64,000 nt of DNA, from positions 53,276,119 to 53,340,118 of the forward strand of contig CM043952.1 in NCBI GenBank assembly GCA_014529385.2, in the 5' to 3' direction. Of this stretch, positions 1 to 8,761 are shown in pieces. Source of the DNA: Adiantum capillus-veneris (Eukaryota; Streptophyta; Polypodiopsida; Polypodiales; Pteridaceae). The position numbers and the translations under genes were made by a program. How positions within the stretch are numbered: position 1 is the first letter of the stretch; each line of letters opens with the position of its first letter. The notes under the pieces are model-generated. The model worked only from the letters and a program-made list of their open reading frames with translations. It was not told the origin of the DNA and made no database searches.

Positions 1-281
1 AGGCATTTGATACTGGAACAGCTCGGAGCGGCTAGGAATGGGCAGATTTTCAGATTTGGGTGATTTATCTTGTGACCCTTCCCCTTATTAAATGTCCCTT
101 CCCCCACCCCTTACCTTCACAATGCACACAAGCTTTCAAGGGCCAAAGCTCAAGCTCTACCCTCTCACGTCTCAAACTCTCAAGCTCTAGCCTCTTTCAA
201 GCTTTCAAGTCTAGACTCTACAAGGCTAAAAGCTCGCCCCGTTTCTCTCAAGCTCTCTCCCTCCTCTCTCAACTTTCAAGC

Positions 282-351
<70 letters not shown>

Positions 352-560
352 TACACTCGTAAGGCTGAATGGTCTTCAAATCAAGTGTTTTGTGAGTGTT
401 AGTCAAAGGACTCTGATACTACTACTATTCAATCAAACAGAGCTTAAAATTGCATTATTTGGGTGTTTTTACGTCTCCCGTTCTGCGTCATTCCCATTCC
501 AGACCGCTCCCCGTTCCCTTGTTCCGCGAGGATCCCGTTCCGCGTTCCGGGTAACTGTGG
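1..560. mobile_element. hAT-like non-autonomous DNA transposon, right-hand part
   Basis: The right end at about 543-560 reads GTTCCGGGTAACTGTGG. This is nearly the same as the right end of the small element at 3456-3934 (GTTCCGGGTAACTATGG), and both are preceded by arrays of degenerate GTTCC/GGAAC motifs. The opening bases (a GGCATTTG stretch followed by GGGCAGATTTT) also resemble the interior of the second copy near 3650-3690. It sits inside the zinc-knuckle region of a minus-strand gypsy gag, which resumes at about 569. The left end lies outside the window, so the terminal inverted repeat and target duplication cannot be tested. No transposase is visible. The hAT assignment rests on the better-preserved second copy. 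Confidence 0.45.
283..351. repeat. poly-C homopolymer, 69 bases
   Basis: This is an uninterrupted run of C inside the first hAT-like element. The proline-rich reading frame across it is a translation of the homopolymer, not a gene. Its length may be inaccurate, because homopolymers are prone to assembly error. Confidence 0.95.
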
Positions 561-568
561 CCCTTGTT

Positions 569-1127
569 CTCCGCAGTCAAAACACTTCCCCTCCTTAAGG
601 TAGTCTAATCTCTATTCCTCGATCAATCGGGGTCGTGCATTTTGGGGTAAGTCAGGTTACCCGAATGCATAGCAAATCCTTGCTTCGTGTCCCATCAATT
701 GTTGTATGGACTCAGCCTTCTGCTCAAGGCAGTAATCTCGAATCTCTTTGGGAAGTCCACAGCAAAACCACTCGATTAGTTGTTTAAAGGTGACCTTAAA
801 AGGAGAGGCTGGTAGAAAAGCATCCCAAAATCTCTCACAACATCCAAAGTGTCAGCCTTGGTCATCTGAAGATGACTCCAAGAGGTAATACATCTCGTTC
901 ATACACCTAAGTCAGCCAAGAGGAAATAAAGAGCCGTTTGAACTTTAACCATTTAGTTGAGGCCTCTTTCCTTAAGAGAAGAGTGGACCACCACATTCGT
1001 GTATTTCCTTTCAAGAATGATGTTGCCCTCCAGATTTTGAAGTGCTCCGAGTAGCGCCCTCCAGAGAATGCTATGTCAAATTGATGAATAAAGGCTAAAG
1101 CCTTGGGAGCATATGGAAACCCTAAAA
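569..1127 (-). pseudogene. Ty3/gypsy gag remnant, C-terminal part
   Basis: Read on the minus strand, this follows the same order as the gag of element E (about 5600-5880). It has a conserved stretch on filling and fetching into an FHQFD-like segment, then a typical gag helix region (about 830-620, including WFCCGLPKEIRDY). It ends in the start of a zinc knuckle (CFDCGEQG) at about 590-565, where the hAT-like element interrupts it. Frames are broken throughout. It continues the gag piece at 2331-3086, the two halves having been separated by the solo LTR at 1133-2325. Gag would form the virus-like particle of the retrotransposon; this copy is dead. Confidence 0.7.
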
Positions 1128-1132
1128 GGGAT

Positions 1133-2325
1133 TGTCACGTGCACATCTAACCGTATGTGTACGTGGACAAGCTACTTCATGACAAGGGTTCAATTCAGTT
1201 CAGTCGATCTAGAATAGGAAGTGATCTGGCACTTTTGTGAGTCTGTTCGCAGACCGTGTATGTTCACGCACTTGATTTAGATGCATATCCTCTCGTTGCA
1301 CAGAGCATGATCATCAGCATTACCATCAGAATCCATCAGGAGTATTTTCCAATGCACAGAACCTATTTTCCCTATTTTAGCCATTTTTCACTTATTATTT
1401 TTAAGTGACTTTTGTTGGGAACTAGGTAGGGCAATTGAACTAAGAAAGTAAAAAAGAAATCCTAGCGCTAGTGCAATCTGGCAGAAGAGGAAGGAGAGTA
1501 CAGACACCAAGTACAGCAGGCACTCTAGAGAACTTCTCAGCAAGATCCCCCCCAAGTAAACCCTAGCGTTTTGCAACACAGCAGACCTAGCATTTTTCCA
1601 TCAAGAACCAAGCCCAGCGTTTTTGCATTGTAGTAGCCTGGCGACAGCAGACAGATCAAGAAGCCTAGCGTTTTGTATTTGCTGGACAGCACAACATCTA
1701 GCGTTTTTGCATCAAAGCCCAAATTCAGCCCTAGCGTTTTTGGTTTGCAGATCAACCTCGGCCATTTGCAATTCCTTCGCGACAAGACTCAGCGTTTTCA
1801 GTTTTCAGCAATCAGATACCGCAATAGAAGTCCCAAACCTCGCAGATCTTACCTTCCCACCGCAGATCCTCGCCGCACGGTCAAATCCCGAGCAGTTTGC
1901 AGATTCAGCCCGGAAAACGCAGATTTCAGCATCTGCATTTTCAGCGCGTCGTCGTTGCATCGTCGCCATCGACATCGTCACCGACACAAAGTCAAAATTC
2001 AGATTTCAGCCGTCTCGTCGTCGACATCGTCGGCAATTTCAAAGCATTGCAGAGATTTATGCAATCAATAGTAGACCGCTCTCGCCATAGAGAGTGGGGC
2101 CTTCGGAGGAGGGTTTGACAACATTATGGTGTCGTATTCTTCTCTCTCTATCTCTCAGTCTCATGCACCTTCATTCACAGTGTTCACCACTTTGTTTGTG
2201 TCCAATTGCACTCTCTCACTAAAGGAACGGAAGGCTCTCCCTTCCATAAGTAAAAGGAACCTTGAGCACAGTTTGGAGCACTCATCTTGAGCTAAGTTCA
2301 ACATTCACTTCCGCTGCACCTTATG
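1133..2325 (+). mobile_element. solo LTR of the element D family
   Basis: The sequence starts TGTCACGTGCACATC and, read in reverse complement, is colinear over its length with the LTR of element D (7657-8761). Shared features include the segment with cattle-like text GGAAGGGAGAGCCTTCCGT, the repeated AAAACGCT motifs and the TGATTCTGATGG region. It is flanked by the 5-bp direct repeat GGGAT at 1128-1132 and 2326-2330, as expected for integrase-mediated insertion followed by LTR-LTR recombination. The right terminus reads CTTATG rather than the expected CTTACA, a small mutation. It interrupts the minus-strand gag remnant, whose two halves join cleanly when the LTR is removed. Confidence 0.85.
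1555..1745. repeat. CTAGCGTTTT motif cluster inside the LTR
   Basis: The motif CTAGCGTTTT, or a one-base variant, recurs about six times between 1562 and 1742 at spacings of roughly 20 to 50 bp. The reverse-complement form AAAACGCTA/G is also repeated in the LTR of element D at 8030-8335. It is a family trait of this LTR; its function is unknown. Confidence 0.7.
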
Positions 2326-2330
2326 GGGAT

Positions 2331-3086
2331 TCAAACTTTACTGCCTATCCACCCTCCTTAAATTCCTTGGTCTTTTTGCCCTTGTCTTGACTCTTCGAGA
2401 AAATCATATTGGTTGGCTCTGTAAAAGGTCTTCTTCTTTGAATAGAACATGTCGTCATCGGAGTTTGAACTCTCAAAGGAGGATGAATCCTCATCAGAAC
2501 TGTCAGAAACATGTCGAGATCTGTTGTATGGTTTGCTCCTTTTTGCCTTCTTGTTCTTGACAAATCTTTGGTTCTTTCTTCATTTCTTGCCCTTTCTGTC
2601 CTCATCACTCGAATCAAAAGAGGAAGAGCTATCCAAACTGTCAGAAGAAGGACGAATTGGACATTCCTTCGAAGCGTACATGCTTCTTCTGTTTTCTTGC
2701 ACTTGCAAAAGAAGATTGACGGCCCAAATAACCGGGATAGTCAGTCCCCTTGTTGCGTTTCTTTGATGGTTTTTTCGTCCCCAAAAGTTAGTTGACTCGT
2801 CTTTCGACAATTTCATCAAGTTCTTCTTTAGTAAACATCCTTGGGGCAAGAGGTTTCTTGAGGGCTGATTTTATTAGTGTATCAAGGGCTTTCTGCCAAT
2901 GCATATACACTTCGTCAATCGGTTGTCGGGTCAAAAATTGGGCATACTGTGGATCCTTCGCAATCTGGAGCATCTGCTTTGCGCAATCATCAACCTGCTG
3001 CTGACGTTACATCTCCATTAGTTGATATTCCGTATGAGGTGGCCCGTAATTTTGGTCTGCTGATCCACTCGAATATGTTTGCTGCC
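2331..3086 (-). pseudogene. Ty3/gypsy gag remnant, N-terminal part
   Basis: On the minus strand from about 3075 it shares YGPP-type text, then MLQIAKDPQYAQFLTRQP and KKPLAPRMFTKEELDEIVE, with the gag of element E (about 4855-5110). It also shares a serine/acid-rich segment (FDSSDEDRKGKK) in the position of E's poly-serine tract. Frames shift near 2790 and 2580. The fragment ends where the copia relic begins at about 3087. It belongs to a sibling of element E inserted in the opposite orientation. Confidence 0.75.
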
Positions 3087-3455
3087 TCCCGTTCTCGAAG
3101 CAAAGAATGGAGTTGTGGAGCGGAAGAATAGGACAGTGGTAGAGATAGCACGGACCATGCTTGAGCACCGAGATTTACCTAAGCCCTTATGGGCTGAGGC
3201 AGTTGCGGCAGTTGTCCACACCATAAACTGATCTCCAACCTCTTCAGTTCCAAAGATGACACCATTTGAAGCCTACTTTGGTAAGAAGCCCGACGTCTCC
3301 CATTTTCGGATTTTTTGGGAGCGATGCTTGTGTCCATGTACCAAAGGAGCAGAGGGGGAAGTTTGATTCCAAGACCCGAAAAATGTTTTTTGTCCGCTAA
3401 AACTCTCTTTCATTGGGATATCGACTTTATGATCCAGAGAAGAAGGAGATTGTTC
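3087..3455 (+). pseudogene. Ty1/copia integrase C-terminal core fragment
   Basis: The plus-strand translation gives GVVERKNRTVVEIARTML, which contains the catalytic Glu region of a copia integrase. It continues with LPKPLWAEAV and TPFEAYFGKKPDVSHFRIF, the usual order in this family, and ends in a YDPEKKEIV segment. One stop (TGA after HTIN) and small frameshifts make it non-functional. It is interrupted at 3455 by the hAT-like element and resumes at 3943 with SHDVVFNET, the expected next block. Confidence 0.85.
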
Positions 3456-3934
3456 CAGTGTAACAGGGAACGGGGGAACACAACCCAAACGTTCCGAAAC
3501 GGCGTTCCGCATGAGTCCCGTTCCCCAAACGGAGATGGGAACGGAACGTCGTTCCGGAACGGGGTGTAACCGGAACAGCGTTTCGGAATGGGGGGAACGA
3601 GGCGGAGCATGAGGCAGAACGCGAAATGCGGGGCAGAACAGACAAAAGTAGGCATTTGGGGGCAAAAAAGTGGGCTTTTGGGGGCAGATTTGGGGCTGTT
3701 TGGGGAACGTATTTGGTGCAGTTTGAGAGCAGGTTAGGGGCCAGATTTGGGGGCAGTTTTGGGGTTGTTTAGGAGCTTATTTGGGACTAAGCTGAATGGA
3801 GGTAATTCAAGCCTTACTTTAGTGGACCGTTCCGGCCCCATTCCCATTCCGGCCCCCCCTCCTCCTCCCCGTTCCCGTCCTGTTCCGGACTCTCCCGTTC
3901 CCGTTCCCGTTCCCCGTTCCGGGTAACTATGGAT
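3456..3934. mobile_element. small hAT-like non-autonomous element (MITE)
   Basis: The left end is CAGTGTAACAGGGAACG. The right end, in reverse complement, is CATAGTTACCCGGAACG, giving an imperfect terminal inverted repeat. It is flanked by GATTGTTC (3448-3455) and AATTGTTC (3935-3942), an 8-bp duplication with one mismatch as hAT transposases generate. Removing it restores the order of copia coding blocks on either side. The interior is G-rich with many GGAACG and TTTGGGGGCAG words and no ORF for a transposase. It shares its right end with the element at 1-560. Confidence 0.65.
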
Positions 3935-3942
3935 AATTGTTC

Positions 3943-4109
3943 TCAGCCATGATGTTGTCTTCAACGAGACCTTCACGACGCTCTCAGCGACTTCGACTAG
4001 TTGAGGTGGATGAACCTTTACTTCAGGTGAACTATGCATTGATGTCTACAGTGATCAAGGACAGAGTTCCTCTTACAGTTGAGGATGCACTTTCACAACC
4101 AAAGTGGAA
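3943..4109 (+). pseudogene. Ty1/copia linker between integrase and RT
   Basis: The segment begins with SHDVVFNET, the conserved block after integrase in copia polyproteins. It ends with a VEDALSQPKWK segment, the usual entry into reverse transcriptase. The next copia residues (MQKELDSI...) are found only at about 7576, because element E inserted between them. Stops and frameshifts are present. Confidence 0.75.
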
Positions 4110-4114
4110 GTTAG

Positions 4115-4713
4115 TGTCACAAATTAGTGACATGGCATGGCCTGCACATGTGACAACAGAGACACACACACATCCCGCTCCCAAAAAACAGGCCCGAAAA
4201 ATGCGTTGACTTGCTGACGTGGAAGCAACGTACGGATTTCTGTGATTTGCGGCAGAATTCACGGAAAAGCAGGCTAAAGGCTGAGCGTACGGATCTCCGT
4301 GAATTGCGCAACTGTACGGAGGTTGCTTTTTTGCAAGAAATCCTACGCAAGGCCAAATTTTTAGAAGCTTTTGGGTTTTGCTTTATTTTGAAACCTATTT
4401 TTAAAAATATGGCAGCTTTTGGGGCTCTGCTTTTGGCATTCCTTGTAATGAATAAATAAGTGGATAGGGCTCCCACTCTGCAGAGCATCTGGACGCAAAG
4501 TCTGAGAGTGAGACCCCTCCCACTCCTTGTACTTTTGAGTTGCAGAATAATACAAGAAGAAATACCGAAAGGGGCGCCAATCTTTGGGGCCAATATCTCT
4601 AGGCACGGAACTCCGCTCGGCCGTGTCGAATCAATTGTGAACTATGAACTCTTTTGAAGTGAATCTCTCGTGTCGCGGTAGAATCTTGACATGAAATGTC
4701 CAAGTTTGTTACA
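4115..4713 (+). repeat. 5' LTR of element E
   Basis: It runs from TGTCACAAATTAGTGAC to AAGTTTGTTACA, 599 bp, colinear with 6979-7567. It would hold the promoter; no clear TATA box stands out. Confidence 0.85.
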
Positions 4714-4714
4714 A

Positions 4715-4732
4715 TGGTATCAGAGCGCGGCC
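4715..4732 (+). promoter_or_regulatory. primer binding site, initiator Met tRNA type (element E)
   Basis: TGGTATCAGAGCGCGG begins one base after the LTR. TGGTATCAGAGC is the standard complement to the 3' end of plant initiator Met tRNA, used to prime minus-strand synthesis. Confidence 0.88.
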
Positions 4733-4778
4733 GATTTCTCTTCTACCGAGAAATCCGATCCTTTTTCTCGCGACACTT

Positions 4779-5271
4779 ATGGATTCAAACAGAGATCAGT
4801 CGACTTCCTCTGCATCTGGGAATGCAGGAAGAGATCACGAAGAAGATTCTCACGAGGAGTATGGCCCGCCTCGGCCTACTCAGGCAAAGATTAAAGAGAT
4901 GGAGCGTCGACGATTGGTTGACGACGCGACAAAGATGATGATAAATCTTGCGAAGGATCCCAAATTTGCAAAATTTTTGACACAGACATCCTTCGACGAA
5001 GTGCACTCTCAGTGGCGAAAAGCCACAGAACCACCCCTCAACCCGGCGCTCAAGAAACCTCCTACTCCGAGGATGTTTATAGAGCAAGAATTGGAAGAGG
5101 TGGTTGATACACGGATTACCCAGCTTTTAGACGCAAGTAACAAAGCCAAAAAGCACGACAAAAAGCAAAAGAAAGGAACTCACTTCCCGGGTTATTTGGG
5201 TCGTCAATCTGCTTTTGCCTCGGTAAGAAAACAAAAGAAGCGTGTCAGATTTAAAGGAGTATCCAGTTCTT

Positions 5272-5303
<32 letters not shown>

Positions 5304-5960
5304 AGTTCTTCTAGCTCTTCTAACTCCAGCGAAGAAGACAGGAAAGGGAAAAAGCGAAGCAAAAAGAAAAGCCTCGGAAAGGGCAAGAAAAAGGCAAAGA
5401 AGCCTAAGTTTCGCCCAGTTTCTGACAATTCCACAGAGGACTCGTCTTCGGATAGTTCGGACTCTGATGATCATAGATTTTATGCAAAGAAGAAGAATTT
5501 CTATAAAGCCAACTAGTATGACTTTCTAGAGGATAAAAGCAAGAAAGTTCGAGAATTTAAAGAAGGTGGACAGTCAATTAAATTTGACACTTTTTCTGGA
5601 TTCCGAGATGCTTCGAGGGCTTTGGCCTTCATTCAGCAGTTTGATATAGCTTTCTCTGGAGCACCCCAAGATTCGGAGGGCTACCACTTACTTCAAGAGA
5701 AATGCTTGAACATGGTGGTCCACTCTTCTATTGAACAAGAAAGCGCCAGTTATATGGCTGAAGATTAAAAGGCTTTTTCTTCTTGGTTGACTTGGGAGTA
5801 CGAACGCTACATACGAACTACTTGGAACCATCTCCGGATGACCAAGAGAAATACCTTGGACGCATATTGCGAGAGATTTTAGAGCTCTTTTCTACCCGCT
5901 TCTTCATTTAAGAAGATCTCGTTTAAAGAACAGATTGAGCGGTTTACCCCAATGACACGA
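4779..5960 (+). pseudogene. gag of element E with poly-serine tract
   Basis: An open stretch of 245 codons runs from 4779 to 5516. It starts with an N-terminal segment rich in charged residues, then DPKFAKFLTQTSFDEVHSQW and LKKPPTPRMFIEQELEEVVD. A TCT microsatellite at about 5268-5303 encodes a run of serines. This leads into a basic block (EEDRKGKKRSKKKS) and an acidic serine block (STEDSSSDSSDSDD). The frame then breaks at 5517, but gag homology continues to about 5880. The same serine/acid/basic layout is seen in the minus-strand sibling (2580-2700), so it is a family trait. Gag normally packages the element's RNA. A deletion joins it at about 5960 to the end of integrase. Confidence 0.8.
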
Positions 5961-6450
5961 TCAACTCTTTGATGGGCAAGGTCCCATTTGAGATTATTGA
6001 ATTTGCTACCAAGGTTCCACCCTTCCTTAGCACGAAAGATAAGATTTTCTTTTGAAGCCGACCAGTTCACGAGAGACTTGGACTTGGTCCGAAAGGAGAA
6101 ATCTCATGAAAGACAGAAAAAGGCAGATTGCCATCTTCGCGATTTGAAATTAAAGGAGAACGATTGGGTGCTCTTACGTTTTCAGAAGGCACGCCTCAGA
6201 AAGAAAAAAGGAAAGGAGCGGGTTTTTCCAAAGCTTAGCATGAGATACTATGGACCTTTCCAAATTTCCAAAAAGATAAATGATGTCTCCTTTCGACTGA
6301 AGCTGCTCGATACTTGGAGGATTCACAATGCTTTTCATGTGAGTCTCCTGAAGACTTTTGAAGGCGATGTGCCCAATGATGGGGAGCCTGATGAGCAACC
6401 CAAAGTGGAGGACAAAATGAACCCCGAACTCAGTTCGACGGAATTTGGTG
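5961..6450 (+). pseudogene. integrase C-terminal region (element E)
   Basis: The stretch begins with NDTINSLMGKVPFEII, a conserved block after the gypsy integrase core, then FEADQFTRDLDLVRKEKSH and KENDWVLLRF. It ends with a typical GPFQISKKINDVSFRL, LDTWRIHNAFHVSLLK barrel segment and a PDEQPKVED tail. A frameshift near 6050 separates the first block from the rest. It is joined directly to gag, showing loss of about 3 kb of pol. Confidence 0.85.
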
Positions 6451-6966
6451 CAGTGGGTATGCGCAAGAGGGGAGTCGCTCCACTCCTTTGTCAACAGATT
6501 GCCCCCATTTTGATACTAAAGTCACTGATGTCTCTTTTGAGTTTCAGATACTGTGAGCTGACAGTATTATGATGTATGACTTTATGAACTGGAATTCCCG
6601 ATAATATGATACTGGTTTGTTTTTGACTTGTCTAAGTGCCCGAACTGATATACGAAATGACTGCAACATTTCGGTTTGAAAGATTTGATAGACGTGATTG
6701 CAATATGGATTGGTTAATCGGGTATCTATGAGGTCCCGAGTGGATCTAGATGCAATTGCTAAATACGTTGCCGATTAATCATGGTCTGAGATCCGAATGA
6801 ATTTTGAATGTGATTTGTCATGTGATGTCAAGTGATGTCCTCTGATGTGAGTGTCGATTGGTACATGTGCTAGATGTGTGTTCCTAGTAACAGTCAGTGT
6901 CTGCTAAGACAGTTTATGGCCTCTGTCTGTTTTGCAGGCGTAATCGAGGGTGGTTAGAATGCTTTC
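6451..6966 (+). other. non-coding 3' region of element E
   Basis: No supported coding sequence is seen between the integrase end and the polypurine tract. The sequence has short repeats of GTGATGTC/GATGTGA around 6810-6860. Confidence 0.5.
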
Positions 6967-6978
6967 AAGAGGGGGGTA
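6967..6978 (+). promoter_or_regulatory. polypurine tract of element E
   Basis: AAGAGGGGGGTA lies immediately before the TGTCACAAATT start of the 3' LTR, the expected position of the plus-strand primer. Confidence 0.8.
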
Positions 6979-7567
6979 TGTCACAAATTGGTGACGTGGC
7001 GTGGCATGGACATGTGACACCAGATACACACACACATCCCGCTCCCTAAAAACATGCCCGAAAAATGCCCTAACCTGCTGACGTGGCAACAGCGTACGGA
7101 TTTCCGTGATTTGCGGCAGGACTCGCGGAAAAGCAGGCTGAAGGCTGAGCATACAGATCTTCGTGAATTGTAGAACTGTACGGAGGTTGCTTTTTAGCAA
7201 GAAATCCTACGCAAGGCCAGCTTTTGAGCTTTGCTTTATTTTGAAACCTATTTTTAAAAATATGGCAGCTTTTGGGGCTTTGCTTTTGGCATCCCTTGTA
7301 ATGAATAAATAAGTGGGTAGGGCCTCCACTCTGCAGAGCATTTGGACGTAGAGTCTGAGAGTGAGACCCCTCCCACTCCTTGTACTTTGAGTTGCAGATT
7401 AATACAAAAAGAAATACCGAAAGGGGCGCTAGTCTTTGGGGCCAATATCTCCAGGCACAGAACTTCGTCGGGCTGTGTCGAATTAACTGTGAGTTGTGAA
7501 CTATTTTGAAGTGCATCTCTGTTGTGTCGCGGTAGAATCTTGACTTGGAGTGTCCAAGTTTGTTACA
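6979..7567 (+). repeat. 3' LTR of element E
   Basis: It is 589 bp, from TGTCACAAATTGGTGAC to AAGTTTGTTACA, matching the 5' copy throughout with many substitutions and a short deletion. Confidence 0.85.
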
Positions 7568-7572
7568 ATTAG

Positions 7573-7656
7573 GCATGCAGAAAGAGCTTGATTCCATCAA
7601 GAAGAACAACACATGGGTGTTGGTTCCGTGGCCCGCCAAGCAGAAAGTGATCAAGT
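7573..7656 (+). pseudogene. Ty1/copia RT, first residues
   Basis: The translation MQKELDSIKKNNTWVLVPWP followed by AKQKVIK is the start of a copia reverse transcriptase. It continues the linker that ends at about 4109, the two being separated by element E. It is cut at 7656, where the LTR of element D starts, and no further RT of this copy is seen in the window. Confidence 0.85.
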
Positions 7657-8761
7657 GTAAGGTGCAGAGGAATGAATGTTGTACTTTCTCAAGATGAGTG
7701 ATCCATATTTGCTCAAGGTTCCTTTTAGTTCTTATGGAAGGGACAGCCTTCCGTGCTTAATGGAGAGTGTTGTGATTGCGAACAAAGTGAGTGGTCACTG
7801 CGTGCAAGTGTATGAGACTGAGAGATAGAGAGAAGAGAGATACGACACCAGAGACATAAAACCCTCCTCCAAAGGCCCCACTCTCGTCGGCGAGAGGTCA
7901 ACTTATCATTGCACAAATGGGTACAATGATGATGCATGTATTGATGCAACTCAAGGTTATGTCAGTGACGACGACGGGAATGGCGACACTGACCTAAGGG
8001 CTGAAATCTGCAACCTTCTGACTGCTGTCCAAAAACGCCCAAGGCTGAAATCTGCTGCGAGTTGAAACGCTGATTTCGAGGCTGTTTTTATGTTGCTGAA
8101 AAACGCTGCTGTGCCTGATGGAAAACGCTGATGTCTGCAGAAATTTAGGGCTGAAAACGCAGGGTTTACCTGCTGCTCAAAACGCTAATTTATATGCTGT
8201 CGTTAGGGCTGAAAACACTGGTGATTGGCAGCCTCTGATGGTGATGGAAACGCTAGATGCAAGGGAGAAACTGCGGTCCAGAATTGCTGAAAACGCCAAG
8301 GCAAGATGGGGGCTGGCAATGAGCAAAACGCTAGGGCTGATTGGGTCTTGAGGGTTCTTGCTGAGAAGGTGCCTGTTGAGCGTGCAGCTCTTGCTGCCTC
8401 TTCTACCATTTAGTGCTAACTTTGGTTTGCTTATATATTTTCTTACCCAAATTGCCCTACCTACTTTTGTTGGAAAGTCACTTAAATTAATAAGTGAAAA
8501 ATGTCAAAAATAGGAAAAATAGGCTAAATGCACTGGAAAAATCCCCTGAAGGATTTTGATGGATTCTGATGGGAATGCTTATGATCATGTTGTGTGCAAC
8601 CAGAGGATATGCATCTACACTAAGTGACTTGGCATGCACAGTCTACGAATAGACTCACAAAAGTGCCAGATCACTTTTGATCTAGACTGACTGGACTGAC
8701 TGAACCCTGATCATGCTGTAGCTTGTCCACGCACACATAGGGTTGGATGTGTCATGTGACA
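7657..8761 (-). repeat. 3' LTR of element D
   Basis: The LTR is about 1105 bp. On the plus strand it begins TGTAAGGTGCAG and ends CATGTGACA, so on the element's own strand it reads TGTCACATG...CTTACA. The portion 8030-8335 contains about ten AAACGCT-type motifs. The matching 5' copy is cut after about 365 bp. Confidence 0.85.

Larger units (their letters stand above)
4115..7567 (+). mobile_element. Ty3/gypsy element E, internally deleted
   Basis: It has complete LTRs at 4115-4713 and 6979-7567, both starting TGTCACAAATT and ending GTTACA. The primer site beside the 5' LTR matches initiator Met tRNA, and a polypurine tract precedes the 3' LTR. Flanks are GTTAG (4110-4114) and ATTAG (7568-7572), a 5-bp duplication with one change. 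The internal region holds gag and the C-terminal end of integrase only; protease, RT, RNase H and the integrase core are absent. The LTRs differ at many sites (by eye more than 10%), so this is an old insertion. It lies inside the copia relic. Confidence 0.88.

Noticed and set aside
60-362. 100-codon frame ending in a long proline run.
   Set aside because: It is a translation of the poly-C homopolymer and flanking CT-rich sequence.
4715-4732. TGGTATCAGAGC as part of a tRNA gene.
   Set aside because: It is the primer binding site beside an LTR; no cloverleaf surrounds it here or at 29829 and 12245.
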